Part shown: piece after piece, positions 36,601-47,867 of the stretch
How positions within the stretch are numbered: the stretch's first letter is position 1
Layout of the letters: every line of letters begins with the position of its first letter
NCBI GenBank assembly: GCA_008711295.1
Contig: VUYV01000074.1
Span: forward strand, 1,955,690 to 2,019,689
Length of the DNA: 64,000 nucleotides
Source of the DNA: Anarhynchus alexandrinus
Taxonomy: Eukaryota > Chordata > Aves > Charadriiformes > Charadriidae
Reading direction: 5' to 3'
Notes under the pieces: generated by a model
The model's input: the letters and a program-made list of their open reading frames with translations, nothing else
What the model was told of the DNA's origin: nothing
Databases searched by the model: none
Translations under genes and position numbers: made by a program

Positions 36601-39600
36601 AAGTCCCCAAGCCCATTGAAGGTGTAGGTGAGTCCATCCAGGGTGGTGATGTGGGGGTCCCCAAAGGCACCAGCTGGGGTCCAAAGGAGACAGAGCCATT
36701 TTGGAAGAAAAACAAATGCTGGTGTCATTGCACGGAGGAGAGCAGCCCCCGGTGCGGCAGTGGGCTCAGCAGTCCCCACCGGGATGCTGAAAAGTGTGGT
36801 GAATGCACAGGGTCTGCGTGCAGCCGTGCCACCCCCTCAGTACCCTGGCACAGAGCCCTGGGGACTCACCCGGGGTGGGTGGCACGTATCCCTCGCAGCC
36901 GACCCTCGGTCTCTTCTCAGCAAACCTGGCGCAAAACAGGGGCTTCTCCACACGCCGGCAGCACCAGTCGAACGCCTCCAGCTCCCTGTCTGCGGAGGAA
37001 GGCGGCCAGGTGGTGGGGGGTGTCGGGGTCCCCACTGCGCCTGGAGAGCGCTCAGCGCTGGGGGTGTTTGAGGGTGAGGGGACGGCGGGGACAGCTTACC
37101 AGCAGCAGAGTGGATGGGGGAGCTCCATGCCCTCTCCTGCCAGCCTTCGAGCAAGCTCCCATCTTGGTAAAGACACCGCACCCCGGCTCCGGCCGGGCTG
37201 GGGGACGCAGTGCGCAGCATACTCACGGAGGCGTTCGCCGGACCTGAAATGGTGTGGAGGGATGACGGCTGCCCCCAAAGCAGGAGGGGACCCCCTCCTG
37301 TCCCCACACCCCACGGCTGTCCCTGGGGGGCCGTGCATGGCACCTCTGCTCTGGCGGTAGCGGGGGTCCAGCTCTGCCTGGGGCTGGGAGCAGGGGCATG
37401 GTGGCAGCTGGCTGTTCCAGGCGTCCGGCGCTGGCTCTGCGTCCAGCCACGCCAGGCACTGCAGCCTGTAGTTCACCCGGGAGCGACTGTCCAGGCTGTA
37501 TATCCACAGCCCGCGCACATCTGGGGGAGCAACCAGAGAACACCACAGCTCGGCTAGGGTCTCGCCTTGTGCCGAGGGGGATCCCATGGGACAACCGTCC
37601 CCAGTTATTGACCTCACATGAGGTCTCCAGGCTCCCTCTAGAGCCGGCATGCCGTGACAAGCCGCAGCAGGACACGGGACACCTGTGCTCCGTTCTCGGT
37701 GGCCAGCCTTGCCCAGTGGCTTTGCTGGCCAAATGCCTTGCAGGGACGTGTGCTTGGGAGATGCTCCTGGCACAGAGCACATGTCTCCCTCCATCCCCAC
37801 CCATCCCAAGGGCCTTCCCCAGTGCCATACCAGTGTTGGCACCACTGTGCTGGTCAGGTCGGTACTTGACAGCTGGTGGCTGCTGAGTCAGCTCGTTATT
37901 TTGGACATAGCCATCGCCGCTGTGTGGAGAGAGGAGGTTTGGGGTCACCCTTCTGTCAGAACCCTCCTCCCCTCCCTATAGAGCTGCTGGGGTGGGAACT
38001 GTTGGGGTTTGCAGAGTGGTTTAAATGGGATAGGGTTGCTCCAGGGTTGGGAGCTGGGCTCTCCTAGAGATAACGTCTCCGATGGTCCCAACATAGTGGT
38101 GGGAGAAATCCCTGCTGTCCCAAAACGCAGCCACACATGTGCACAGCACCTGGAGAAGCCGATCAGCACGTTGCCCGCAGCCAGCTTGGTGTAGTCCCAC
38201 CGCATCCCACCGTCCTGGTAGAGCAGCAGGGCAAAGGAACGGTTCCCGTCGGTGGTGAGGACCGCCTGGTAGGTGCTTGTCTGGAGAAACCCAAGACAGC
38301 CCCTTAGCACCCTCAAAGCCTCCCCTGCTCTCCCCGCAGCACAGACTGAGATGGTGATACCCGAAACACCCGCATCAAGCCAGTGGAGACCAGCAGCCTA
38401 GCCCAGCCCTGGCCATCTCTGGTGACAGTCCTCTCCATCACCTGGGTCCCCCACTGCTCACCTGAGTGTCATCCCGCCAGGATGGGTATGCTGGAGCCTT
38501 CTCCCACGTCACCTTCAAGGTCCATTTTGCTATGTAGGGGGTTTTCAAGTATTTCTCAATCTTTGCTTCCACGTCTTGGACAAGGGGGTCTCGGGTAGAG
38601 CTGAGGGTGGAGTACTCCTGCCGGTTGGCAAGCGAGAGGGTTAAATGAGTGCGCTGGGAGCTGGGCTCTCCCAGAAGAACATCCTGGTGGCCCCTACCTG
38701 GTACCAGGTGGTGCCAGCACCCTGGGAGAAATCTGCGTCATCCCAAAAGGCAGCCACCATTGGCAAAACTTCCTGGCCGCTGAAGCCCTGAGGAGGTGGG
38801 TTGGGGTTGGAAGGGACGTAGTTGTCCGTGAGTGGGAAAATGATCTGTCCATTATCTGTAAACTAACCAAAATAACTTGTTATTTGCTGACAACCCAGGC
38901 AGCTCCTGGGATGGCTTTTAGCCTCCATGGGTGAGCAGAAACCAGCCATTTTAAATTGAAAAAAAAAAAAAAATTAACATTCAGATGGTTTCTGCTCTAT
39001 TTCCGTGGGGTTTTTTCTACCAAAGAGGCTGCACATCCCTAACATGCTCGGTGACAGGGGGAACTCACGTAGAGAGCATCCCTCAGCGACTGCCCGAAGG
39101 GGAACCCGATCTCTGGCTTGAACAGGGGAGAGTTAAAATCCACTGTCCTCTGGACGCACTCTTTGTCCCCTCTCTCCATGCCGAAGGGGTAGAGCGAGGC
39201 CGCTGGCACTGCCATGGGCAGATTAATCAGAAAGGTGAAAAACCATTAACATTTGCTCTATCCTCCCTTCAGCCCGGGCAAACTCGCCTGCTTGCCACAA
39301 GGATGCCGTGCCCGCGCTCCCCCCCCCCGCTGGACCAGCGCTCTGTTGTCTTGTAACCCAATTTTTAACCCAGTTGGAATAGGACGCTCTCAGATGTCCT
39401 ATTTCATCTTTTCCCATTCCTCTGACAGGCCAACGTGCAATGCAGACGAGTCACCCTGGGCCAGGCTGTACTGTCAGCCATCACAGGGCTTGGTTGGCTG
39501 ACAACCCCTTCCTGCTCTTTGCTTTGGGAAGAAAATCTACTTACTGATAAGCCCGTGGGTGGGCTGGGGCTCAGGGACAGGATTTCTGTGGCCAGCAGTG

Positions 39601-42600
39601 GTGTGGGCAGATGTGCTTGGTGCTGTGGCCAGTCCCTTCTGTGTCCCAAAGGCAGGAGCCGGGGCTGTAGCAGAGCTGGTGGTGGCTAGTGGTCTCCCTG
39701 GTGCTGTGGTACCTGGGACAGGGAGACCTCCCGTCTCCTTGGCTGGGCTCACTGGGGCTGTGGGTGCAACAGCCACGGTGTTCCCTGCAGTGATGGCCGC
39801 GGTGCTGCCTGCAGTGATGGCTGCGGTGCTGCCTATGGTGACAGCTGCGGTGCTGCCTGCAGTGATGGCTGCGGTGCTGCCTATGGTGACAGCTGCGGTG
39901 CTGCCTGCAGTGATGGCTGCGGTGCTGCCTGCGGTGATGGCTGCGGTGCTGCCTGCGGTGATGGCTGCGGTGTTCCCTGCAGTGATGGCCGTGGTGCTCC
40001 CTGCAGTGACAGCCGCGGTGCTGCCTGCAGTGATGGCTGCGGTGCGGGCGATCGTGACAGCTGCGGTGCTGGCTGCGGTGCTGCGTGTGGTGACAGCTGT
40101 GGTGCTGCGGGCGGTGATGTGTGAGGTGCTGACGTTGGTGAGAGCTGTGGTGCTGCCTCTGGTGACAGCTGCGGGGCTGCCTGCAGTGATAGCTGCGGTG
40201 CTGCCTCTGGTGACAGCTGCGGGGCTGCCTGCAGTGATAGCTGCGGTGCTGCCTCTGGTGACAGCTGCGGGGCTGCCTGCAGTGATAGCTGCGGTGCTGC
40301 CTCTGGTGACAGCTGCGGGGCTGCCTGCAGTGATAGCTGCGGTGCTGCCTCTGGTGACAGCTGCGGGGCTGCCTGCAGTGATAGCTGCGGTGCTGCCTCT
40401 GGTGACAGCTGCGGGGCTGCCTGCAGTGATAGCTGCGGTGCTGCCTCTGGTGACAGCTGCGGGGCTGCCTGCAGTGATAGCTGCGGTGCTGCCTCTGGTG
40501 ACAGCTGCGGGGCTGCCTGCAGTGATAGCTGCGGTGCTGCCTCTGGTGACAGCTGCGGGGCTGCCTGCAGTGATAGCTGCGGTGCTGCCTCTGGTGACAG
40601 CTGCGGGGCTGCCTGCAGTGATAGCTGCGGTGCTGCCTCTGGTGACAGCTGCGGGGCTGCCTGCAGTGATAGCTGCGGTGCTGCCTCTGGTGACAGCTGC
40701 GGGGCTGCCTGCAGTGATAGCTGCGGTGCTGCCTCTGGTGACAGCTGCGGGGCTGCCTGCAGTGATAGCTGCGGTGCTGCCTCTGGTGACAGCTGCGGGG
40801 CTGCCTGCAGTGATAGCTGCGGTGCTGCCTCTGGTGACAGCTGCGGGGCTGCCTGCAGTGATAGCTGCGGTGCTGCCTCTGGTGACAGCTGCGGGGCTGC
40901 CTGCAGTGATAGCTGCGGTGCTGCCTCTGGTGACAGCTGCGGGGCTGCCTGCAGTGATAGCTGCGGTGCTGCCTCTGGTGACAGCTGCGGGGCTGCCTGC
41001 AGTGATAGCTGCGGTGCTGCCTCTGGTGACAGCTGCGGGGCTGCCTGCAGTGATAGCTGCGGTGCTGCCTCTGGTGACAGCTGCGGGGCTGCCTGCAGTG
41101 ATAGCTGCGGTGCTGCCTCTGGTGACAGCTGCGGGGCTGCCTGCAGTGATAGCTGCGGTGCTGCCTCTGGTGACAGCTGCGGGGCTGCCTGCAGTGATAG
41201 CTGCGGTGCTGCCTCTGGTGACAGCTGCGGGGCTGCCTGCAGTGATAGCTGCGGTGCTGCCTCTGGTGACAGCTGCGGGGCTGCCTGCAGTGATAGCTGC
41301 GGTGCTGCCTCTGGTGACAGCTGCGGGGCTGCCTGCAGTGATAGCTGCGGTGCTGCCTCTGGTGACAGCTGCGGGGCTGCCTGCAGTGATAGCTGCGGTG
41401 CTGCCTCTGGTGACAGCTGCGGGGCTGCCTGCAGTGATAGCTGCGGTGCTGCCTCTGGTGACAGCTGCGGTGCTGGCTGCGGTGCTGCCTGCAGTGATGG
41501 CTGTGGTGTTCCCTGTAGCAATGGCCGTGGTGCTCCCTTTAGCAATGGCTGTGGTGCTGCCTGCGGTGCTGGCTGCGGTGCTGCCTGTGGTGATGGCTGC
41601 AGTGTTCCCTGCGGTGATGGCTGCGGTGTTCCCTGTGGTGATGGCTGCGGTGTTCCCTGCGGTGATGGCTGTGGTGCTGCCTGCAGTGACGGCTGCGGTG
41701 TTCCCTGCAGTGACTGCTGCAGTGCTGCCTGCAGCAATGACTGTGGTGCTGCCTGCAGTGATGGCCGTGGTGATCCCTGTAGCGACGGTTAGGGTGCTGC
41801 CTGCAGCGATGGCCATGGTGCTGCCTACAGTGCTGCCTGCGGTGACAGCTGCAGTGCTGCCTGTGGTGCTGTCTGCAGTGATGGCTGCGGTGCTGCCTGC
41901 AGTGATGGGTGTGGTGCTGGCTGCAGTGCTGCCTGTGGTGCTGGCCATGGTGATGCCTGCAGTGATGGTTGTGGTGCTGCCTGTGGTGACAGCTGCGGTG
42001 CTGGCTGCAGTGCTGCCTGTGGTGACGGCTGCAGTGCTGCCTGCAGTGATGGCCATGGTGCTGCCTGTGGCGATGGCTGCGGTGCTGCCTACAGTGATGG
42101 CTGTGGTGCTGCCTGCAGCAATGGTTGTGGTGCTGCCTGTGGTGATGGCTGCGGTGCTCCCTGCAGCAATGGTTGCGGTGCTGCCTGTGGTGATGGCTGC
42201 GGTGCTGCCTGCAGTGATGGCTGCGGTGATGGCTGCAGTGCTCCCTGCTGCGATGGCTGTTTTCTCTCCCCACGCAGATGCCCCTAGAGACTTCTGGAAG
42301 TCGGGAAGTGATGTGCTCACTGCCTGTCCCGCGACATGGTTGCTGATGGCCATGGGAGAAGTGGCGCCTGTTGCCGGCCCGGTGGGGGTCTGTCTGGCTG
42401 CTGGCTCCCCAGTTGCACCAACACCAACCAGGGACGAGGGGGCTGTTGCTGGCTCCTCTGCTGGGCTGTGCGAGCTGGGGTGGGGTGAACTGGGCACCGC
42501 CATCGCAGGGCTGGGACCGAGGATGCCCCAGGATCCAGCAGTTGTCTCCACCGAGGGGGTACCCGCTCCTGCGTTTAGAACAGGTTGCCTGCCTCTGCCC

Positions 42601-45600
42601 ACCTCGTCGTGCATCACAGCGAGGGACGGAGCACTGCTGGTGCTGGCGGCCTTTGCTGTGGCAGAGAGCATGTCTGCGGTGGCCCCGGTCACCGTGAAGG
42701 TCTTCCCGCCAGTGGAGGTGGCTGATGGGATGGTGCTGCTGGGGAACGTGCTGGTGGCTGGGCTTGTGCCAGCGGTGTTGGAGACAGGCACAGGGGTGCT
42801 GGCTGGGGTTGCTACACCCCTGGCACCGCTCTCAGAGGGGGTGGTGTCTGCCCAGGCGGTGGTATCCCCAGCACCTGACTGGGATGCGGCTGTAGTCTCC
42901 CATTCATGTGTGTGGCCAACAGCCAGCGAGGAGATCCCGACCGTGGGCTTGTCCTCAGCGACTGGGCTGAGAGCCCTCAAGGCTGAGTCGTGGGTGCTAT
43001 TGGTGTCCTTAGGGGATGGCCTCAGGGTTATGCGGGGACTACGTGGAGCTGAGGCACTGCTGGGGACAGCAGAGGAGGATGTTGTGACCCTGTCGAGACT
43101 GGCATCACCGGCTGCTGCTGTTGGACCAGTGGCAGTGGTGCTGGGGGTGACAGAGGGTGCCAACACCACCAGGTGGATGTTCCCAGGGACAGGAGGAGAC
43201 ACATCAACATCTGGCTCAGCAGTGCTGTGAAAGAGGCCAGGGGAAGGTGCTATAACTGGCTCTGGAGCTGTGGGTGACACCGTCCCCACAATGGCCACTG
43301 CCATAGGGCTTTTGCTGCCTGGGACAGAGCGTGCCGGTCGGGTGGCATCATCAGTGCTTAGATCAACCACACCAGCCCTGTTCCCTGTGGTGGGAGAAGC
43401 CATGTCCATGTCCAAGTCCATGCCTGTGTCCGTGTCTGTGGTGGGCTCAGCAGTACGATAGCTGTGGTCTGATGTAGCTGCGCTTGGCTGAGCAGCGATG
43501 CTGGCTGTGGCGGGGGGTGACACTGGTGGGGCTGTCTCCTGGGCAGCATCACCTCTGTGCAGGATACCTGTCACAACACCCACCCTTGTGTTTTCAACCA
43601 GGGTTGGGGCCACCTGCGTGGTGCTGCCATCTCTTGCCAGCTGGGACCTGCTCTCGCCTCCCTCCACGACTGCGTTTTCAGAGGGTGGTGGTGTCACAGG
43701 CTGGGGTGTCTTGCCAGTGGCGATGTTGAGGAGGTGGTTGGCCATGGCTGGCACTGGGCTGGGATTAGCCATGGCCAGTGGGGCTGAGCGACCTCCTCTG
43801 GGAGCCAGGAGAGGCAGATCTGTTGGGGGCCTGGTTTCGGGACCGTCAGTCCCTTGGGCAGGTGGCTCCGGTGATGGCCCAAATGCAACGATCACGTGGC
43901 TGGGAGCTGGCCCTGCTGCACTGGCACGTGGGTTCTTCTTCATGTCCATCTCCAGGGACACTGTCCCCACCACTTGTTCCGCAGTGCTGCCGTCGGGGTG
44001 GAGGTCACCTGAAGCACCCATTGCTGGCAGTGGGGTGGCCAGGGACAGTGGGGACATGCCTGCTGCCATCTCTTGGGGGATGCTGGATGGGGACACCCCC
44101 AGATCCATCCCTGCAGTGGCACTGCCTTCCAGGAGAGGGGTGATGCCTGCTCGTGGTGCCACAGGGACACTGGCTGCTCTGGGTATCCCCAGGGTGCCTG
44201 GCACAGCCGTGCCTATGCCTGGTGCAGCGCTGGGTGACCACGTCTCTGCCCCTGGAGGTGTCCCACGTTGGGGCCCAGCCTGGAGCAGTGGGGATGGTAC
44301 AGGTCCAGGGGTGACATCAGTTCCCAGGGACGCTGAGCCTGCAGTGGGACTAGGCTGGCTGCGGCTGGGAGATGCATCAGGCACAGCTGGTGTGGCTCCC
44401 GTGTCCCACAGCATTGTGATGGCATTGCCACTGGCCAGCGACGCTGTTCCCATCCCTGCTTCACTAATTGGAGTATTGCTAACAAGGGAGGATGGATGGG
44501 GAGCTGGGCCCATCCCGATGCCATACGTGCTGAGGGAAGATGTTGGTGCAGCAGCAACTTGAGGAGCCTCATCTGGCTTTGCTTGTCCAGCACCCGTGAG
44601 GGACAAGGACATGGCCACACTGGGTCTGGCTGGAGAGGATCCGCCTGCAGCCGCCTCTGCTGTGGTGGCCCCAGGGCCTGCGGAGGAGGTCTGGGGGAGC
44701 AGAGACCCTGTGGATTGCTCAAAGTGCCCTGGAGACGGACCATCAGGGCCATGGGGAGCTACATGGGGGGGCAGCCTCATGCTGAGCCCCACTACAGTGG
44801 CCTTGGTCTCTGTGGAATCGGTGCCTGTGGTGGCTCTGGCGCTGAGCTCACTCCTGACAGACATCAGCTCAGCGTCGGTGCTTCCCGGAGCTGGGAATGA
44901 CGCAGTGGGGACATGCTCTGCAGGGGTGACGTCCATCGCCATAGCTGGCGTGCCTGGAGCTAGTGCAGTGGCCTGGGGGTGGGCGACAGCGTTGGCTCTG
45001 GGCAGCCCATCTCCAGCAGCACCAGGCACCACACTGTGGCTCGGTGGAAGCGTCTCTCCTGCGCCTGGCACGGCACCATTGGGGAGCTGGGGCAAAAGGG
45101 CTGGAGGCAGTTGAGCAGGGGGTGCAGGGGGGTCCTGCGAGGCGTTGTGGCTGGCATTGGATAAGGCATGTGTCCCTGGCTCTGTATCCTCACCCATGCC
45201 AATGGTGGCAGAAGAAAAGGTGACCTTTGCCGAGGATGCGCTTGGGAGGTCTGCAGACGGTGGGGCTGCCATCCTGTCTCCCTCCGTGGCTGCATGTAGG
45301 GGACCCCCAGGGAGGCCAGTGGCAGGGCTGGCTGAGGCTGCTGCCAGCTTCACGGGGCTGCCCGTGTCCTGAGAGATGCTGGCTGCTGTGGTTGGAGGGG
45401 AGGTGACCTTGTCCAGCCCTGGCATGACCTCCTGGGAAGGAAGCCCGGCAGTTCTGTGTGGCTCAGCAGAGCCCTTGCTGATGCTGGGGGGTGATGTCCC
45501 GGTGCTGTGCTCATCCTTGGGAAGCAATTGCACTGTGGTCCATGCTGTCACCAGTGTCCCCTCCGCAATGACAGCATCGCCCAGCTGCACCAACTCATTG

Positions 45601-47001
45601 GCATCAGTCAATTTGCCAGTGACCGAGGAAGATGCTTTTGTCCCTGGCACTGGTTGAGCAGCTGGGACGTGTGCCGCTATCGGGGACAGACCTCTGCCTG
45701 GTGCTGAGGGGACACCTCTCAGTGCGCTGGCAGCACCCATGGGTGGCTTGGCTGCAGTCCCCTCTTGCACAGGGACAGTTGTTCCCACAACTGGCTCTCC
45801 AGCGACGCTATCTAGAGCCACTCCGGACACTTCCACATTCTGCTTGAGAGCAGTGCTGCTGTTTGATGGCGGTTTGCTTGTCCCCATTACAGCAGGGACA
45901 CCTGGAGCTGGGGACGATGTGGCTATAGCTGGCCCAGCATCACCACCACCCGTGGCAAGACCCACCGCATGCCTCGTTGGCGCGAGGAACAGAAGCTGCC
46001 CGTGACGAGTGGTGGTGGGAGCTGGAGGGACGCTAGTTGGGTGGCTGGCAGCACCTGGCGAGGAGACCCTAGCCCCTACCTGGGGGCTGCCTTCCATTGC
46101 CGGATCCCCAGGGAGAACTGCTGTGCTGGAAGGCCCCCCCTGCTCACCACTGGTCCTGGCTGGGACCAGTGTTCTCGCCGTCACCTGTGGCACCAGGCTG
46201 CCTGTGGGGTGAGACAAGGTGGCCCCAGCTGGATCTACCCTGCCATGGCCCCAGCAGGCAGGATCCTGCCCGCACCCAGCTGCCTGCCGGCCTTACCTGA
46301 GCTGTGGCTGCCTGCCGAGGTGGCGGTCCTGCCGGCAGGAGAGGGGTGCTCTGGCTGGGTGGCCGTGGTGGTGGGGAACGCCTGGCACATGCCCACGTCT
46401 GGAGGCAGCTCGGCACTGGTGCTGTAGGCACCGGGGGAGACGCTGCCCGGTTCTGCCGGGGCCAATGCGGGGACAAAGGGCTGCTCTCTCATCTCCCCGG
46501 CTTGCGCTGGTGGCAGAGCAGGTAGGTGAGAGCAGGATGATGGGAAAAAAAAAACCAGCCTGGGGTCCCCATCATCCCCATCCCTCCTCCCTGCCGCGGG
46601 AGGAAGGTGCCTCCAGCCCTTGGGGATGGTCCCCACTCCAGCACCCACAGCCGGACCAATGCTGAGCACAAGACAGGCACCTTCCCCATGGGTGACAGTT
46701 CCCATTTGACCCACAAACTCCCCCCTGCCCCTTCCCCAGCTACAGCTGGGTGACCACGCTGCGGCTGTGGCACCAGCAAGCAGAGCCGGGGCAAACCCTG
46801 GCCGGGCACTTGGGCTTGGACGTGCAGTGTTCGAGCAGCCAGAGAGTTGTTCGCAGTCCGTCACCCATCACCCATCACCCAGATGGTATTGGCCACCCGG
46901 TCAGCCCAGCATCGGTGCAAGTGACCCCAGCACTTACCTGGCAGCACCCAGAGCCCCCACAGCACCCAGCTCCAGAGCAACCACTGGCCCCAGCACCCCA
47001 T
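30621..47001 (-). CDS. MUC4: MUC4 transmembrane mucin
   Basis: About 27 coding exons, read leftward: 47001-46938 (Trp-rich signal peptide), 46506-46297, 46201-39545 (6657-bp mucin exon), then 39208-39069, 38862-38698, 38617-38462, 38280-38150, 37919-37831 (NIDO), 37520-37344, 37243-37100, 36989-36870 (AMOP), 36673-36471 to 33740 (VWD and linker, six further exons), 33613-33454 (EGF), 33358-33260 (DIDEC calcium-binding EGF), 32648-32466 (Cys-rich), 32379-32306, 31978-31914, 31652-31453, 31232-31064 (ends in EGF), 30977-30804 (TM). The VWD begins [11 protein letters not shown], keeping the GDPH site where mammalian MUC4 is cleaved into two subunits. The helix [19 protein letters not shown] is followed by CRRHRHQ. 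About 3470 aa. The last exon (30756-30621, Trp/Lys-rich tail) is tentative; other frames there are also open. Mammalian MUC4 coats epithelia and binds ERBB2 through its EGF region. Confidence 0.92.
39545..46201 (-). CDS. MUC4: MUC4 central mucin exon (exon 3)
   Basis: Single 6657-bp exon, phase 1 at both ends, coding about 2219 residues of Thr, Ser, Ala, Pro and Gly. The 5' two thirds (46201 to about 42260) is non-repetitive mucin sequence; the 3' third is an 8-residue and 16-residue repeat domain, then about 70 unique residues before a GTAAGT donor at 39544. The large central exon is a hallmark of MUC4. Multiple reading frames on both strands stay open through the repeats because the unit lacks stop codons in those frames. 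Confidence 0.9.
39770..42260 (-). repeat. MUC4 repeat domain, degenerate 24-bp units flanking a 48-bp array
   Basis: The domain is built of imperfect 24-bp units coding [12 protein letters not shown] octapeptides (variants AAVT, TAIT, AAST, MAIT). The middle is replaced by the homogeneous 48-bp array described separately. Edge units are the most diverged, as expected for a tandem array that expands from its interior. Confidence 0.9.
40153..41448 (-). repeat. 27 identical 48-bp coding repeats (16-aa unit)
   Basis: Units start at 40153 and recur every 48 bp through 41401, giving 27 copies that I read as identical; a partial unit follows. On the minus strand each codes [16 protein letters not shown]. 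There are no spacers, so it is not CRISPR. Per unit there are one Arg and one Pro, with five Ser/Thr residues as O-glycan sites. The copy number may be collapsed or polymorphic. Confidence 0.95.
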
Positions 47002-47861
47002 GGTCCTTCCTCTGCGACAGGGACAGGGCTGCAGCTCTCCCAGTCCCAAGGGAGCGACGCAACTGGGTGGCTCCACTGGTGAGCACTCCCCTGGGTGGGG
47101 GGGGACAGGAACACCACGTGTCCTGCCTGGGGCACCGATGGCTCAGTGTCCTTGCAGCCTGCCACAGATGTGGCCATGTCCCAGTCCTGGGGACCCACTG
47201 ATGCTGGGGGACAACCCATTTTGCCATGGGAGGTTTTAAGGCCCTTCCCAGGGTGACCCTCTAGGTTGACACCCCAAAATTGGGGTCCCCAGTCTGCAGG
47301 GGAGCACCCAAAGGGCTGCAAAGTCACCTGGCCCAAAGGCTCTGGGGTGGCAAGCGGGGACAGTGGTCCCCAGCACCTCTAGGAGGGGGGGTCAGCCCTG
47401 GACCCTGCACCCACCAGCCCCCCCCATTTACTGCTGGGTCCCCGCCACGCTTGGCCGATAACCCCTGGCAGGGGTTGGCTCTCCACCAAGAAGGAAGAAG
47501 GAAGGAGCAGCCTCCCGCTGCTGCCTTGGGGTCCCACGTGTTAACCCTGCCCTGGCCCCGCTGCTGGCACCGCCGCGAGGACCTGCGTGCAGCGGTTATC
47601 TGTGCCATCGCGGCAAACGCCCACGCAAGCCCAGCTGGGGGCGGGGGGGTTGTTCCTGCACTGGGCGGTGGGGCTGGGCCTTGCCCTGGGTTGCAGGTCA
47701 CCTTCCACCAGGGACAGAGGCCAGGAGCACCCGGCCGTGCAAAGGGACCCAGTGGGGCCACTGCAGCAAACACACGTTTGCTTCTTCACAGGCTCTCGCC
47801 CGGTTCCGGGATCATTTTAAGGGGGAGAAATAAGCTGGTGAAGGTGGTGTGCCTTCCTCAC
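47002..47861. other. MUC4 upstream region and gap to TNK2 3' end
   Basis: About 860 bp between the MUC4 ATG and the TNK2 poly(A) signal; it must hold the MUC4 promoter. A weak TATA-like CTTAAAACC on the minus strand at about 47232-47240 would place transcription near 47205 and a 5' UTR of about 200 bp. No exon with supporting splice sites is seen. Confidence 0.4.
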
Positions 47862-47867
47862 TTTATT
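47862..47867 (-). terminator. Poly(A) signal of TNK2
   Basis: TTTATT on the plus strand is AATAAA on the minus strand, about 1.5 kb past the TNK2 stop codon. It is the only good signal before the MUC4 promoter region. Confidence 0.6.

Noticed and set aside
40153..41448. CRISPR array
   Set aside because: The 48-bp units are contiguous without spacers, coding, and lie in a vertebrate exon.
39559..43230. 1223-codon plus-strand frame as a gene
   Set aside because: It follows from the reverse complement of the MUC4 repeat; no splice sites, motifs or promoter. Kept only as an observation.
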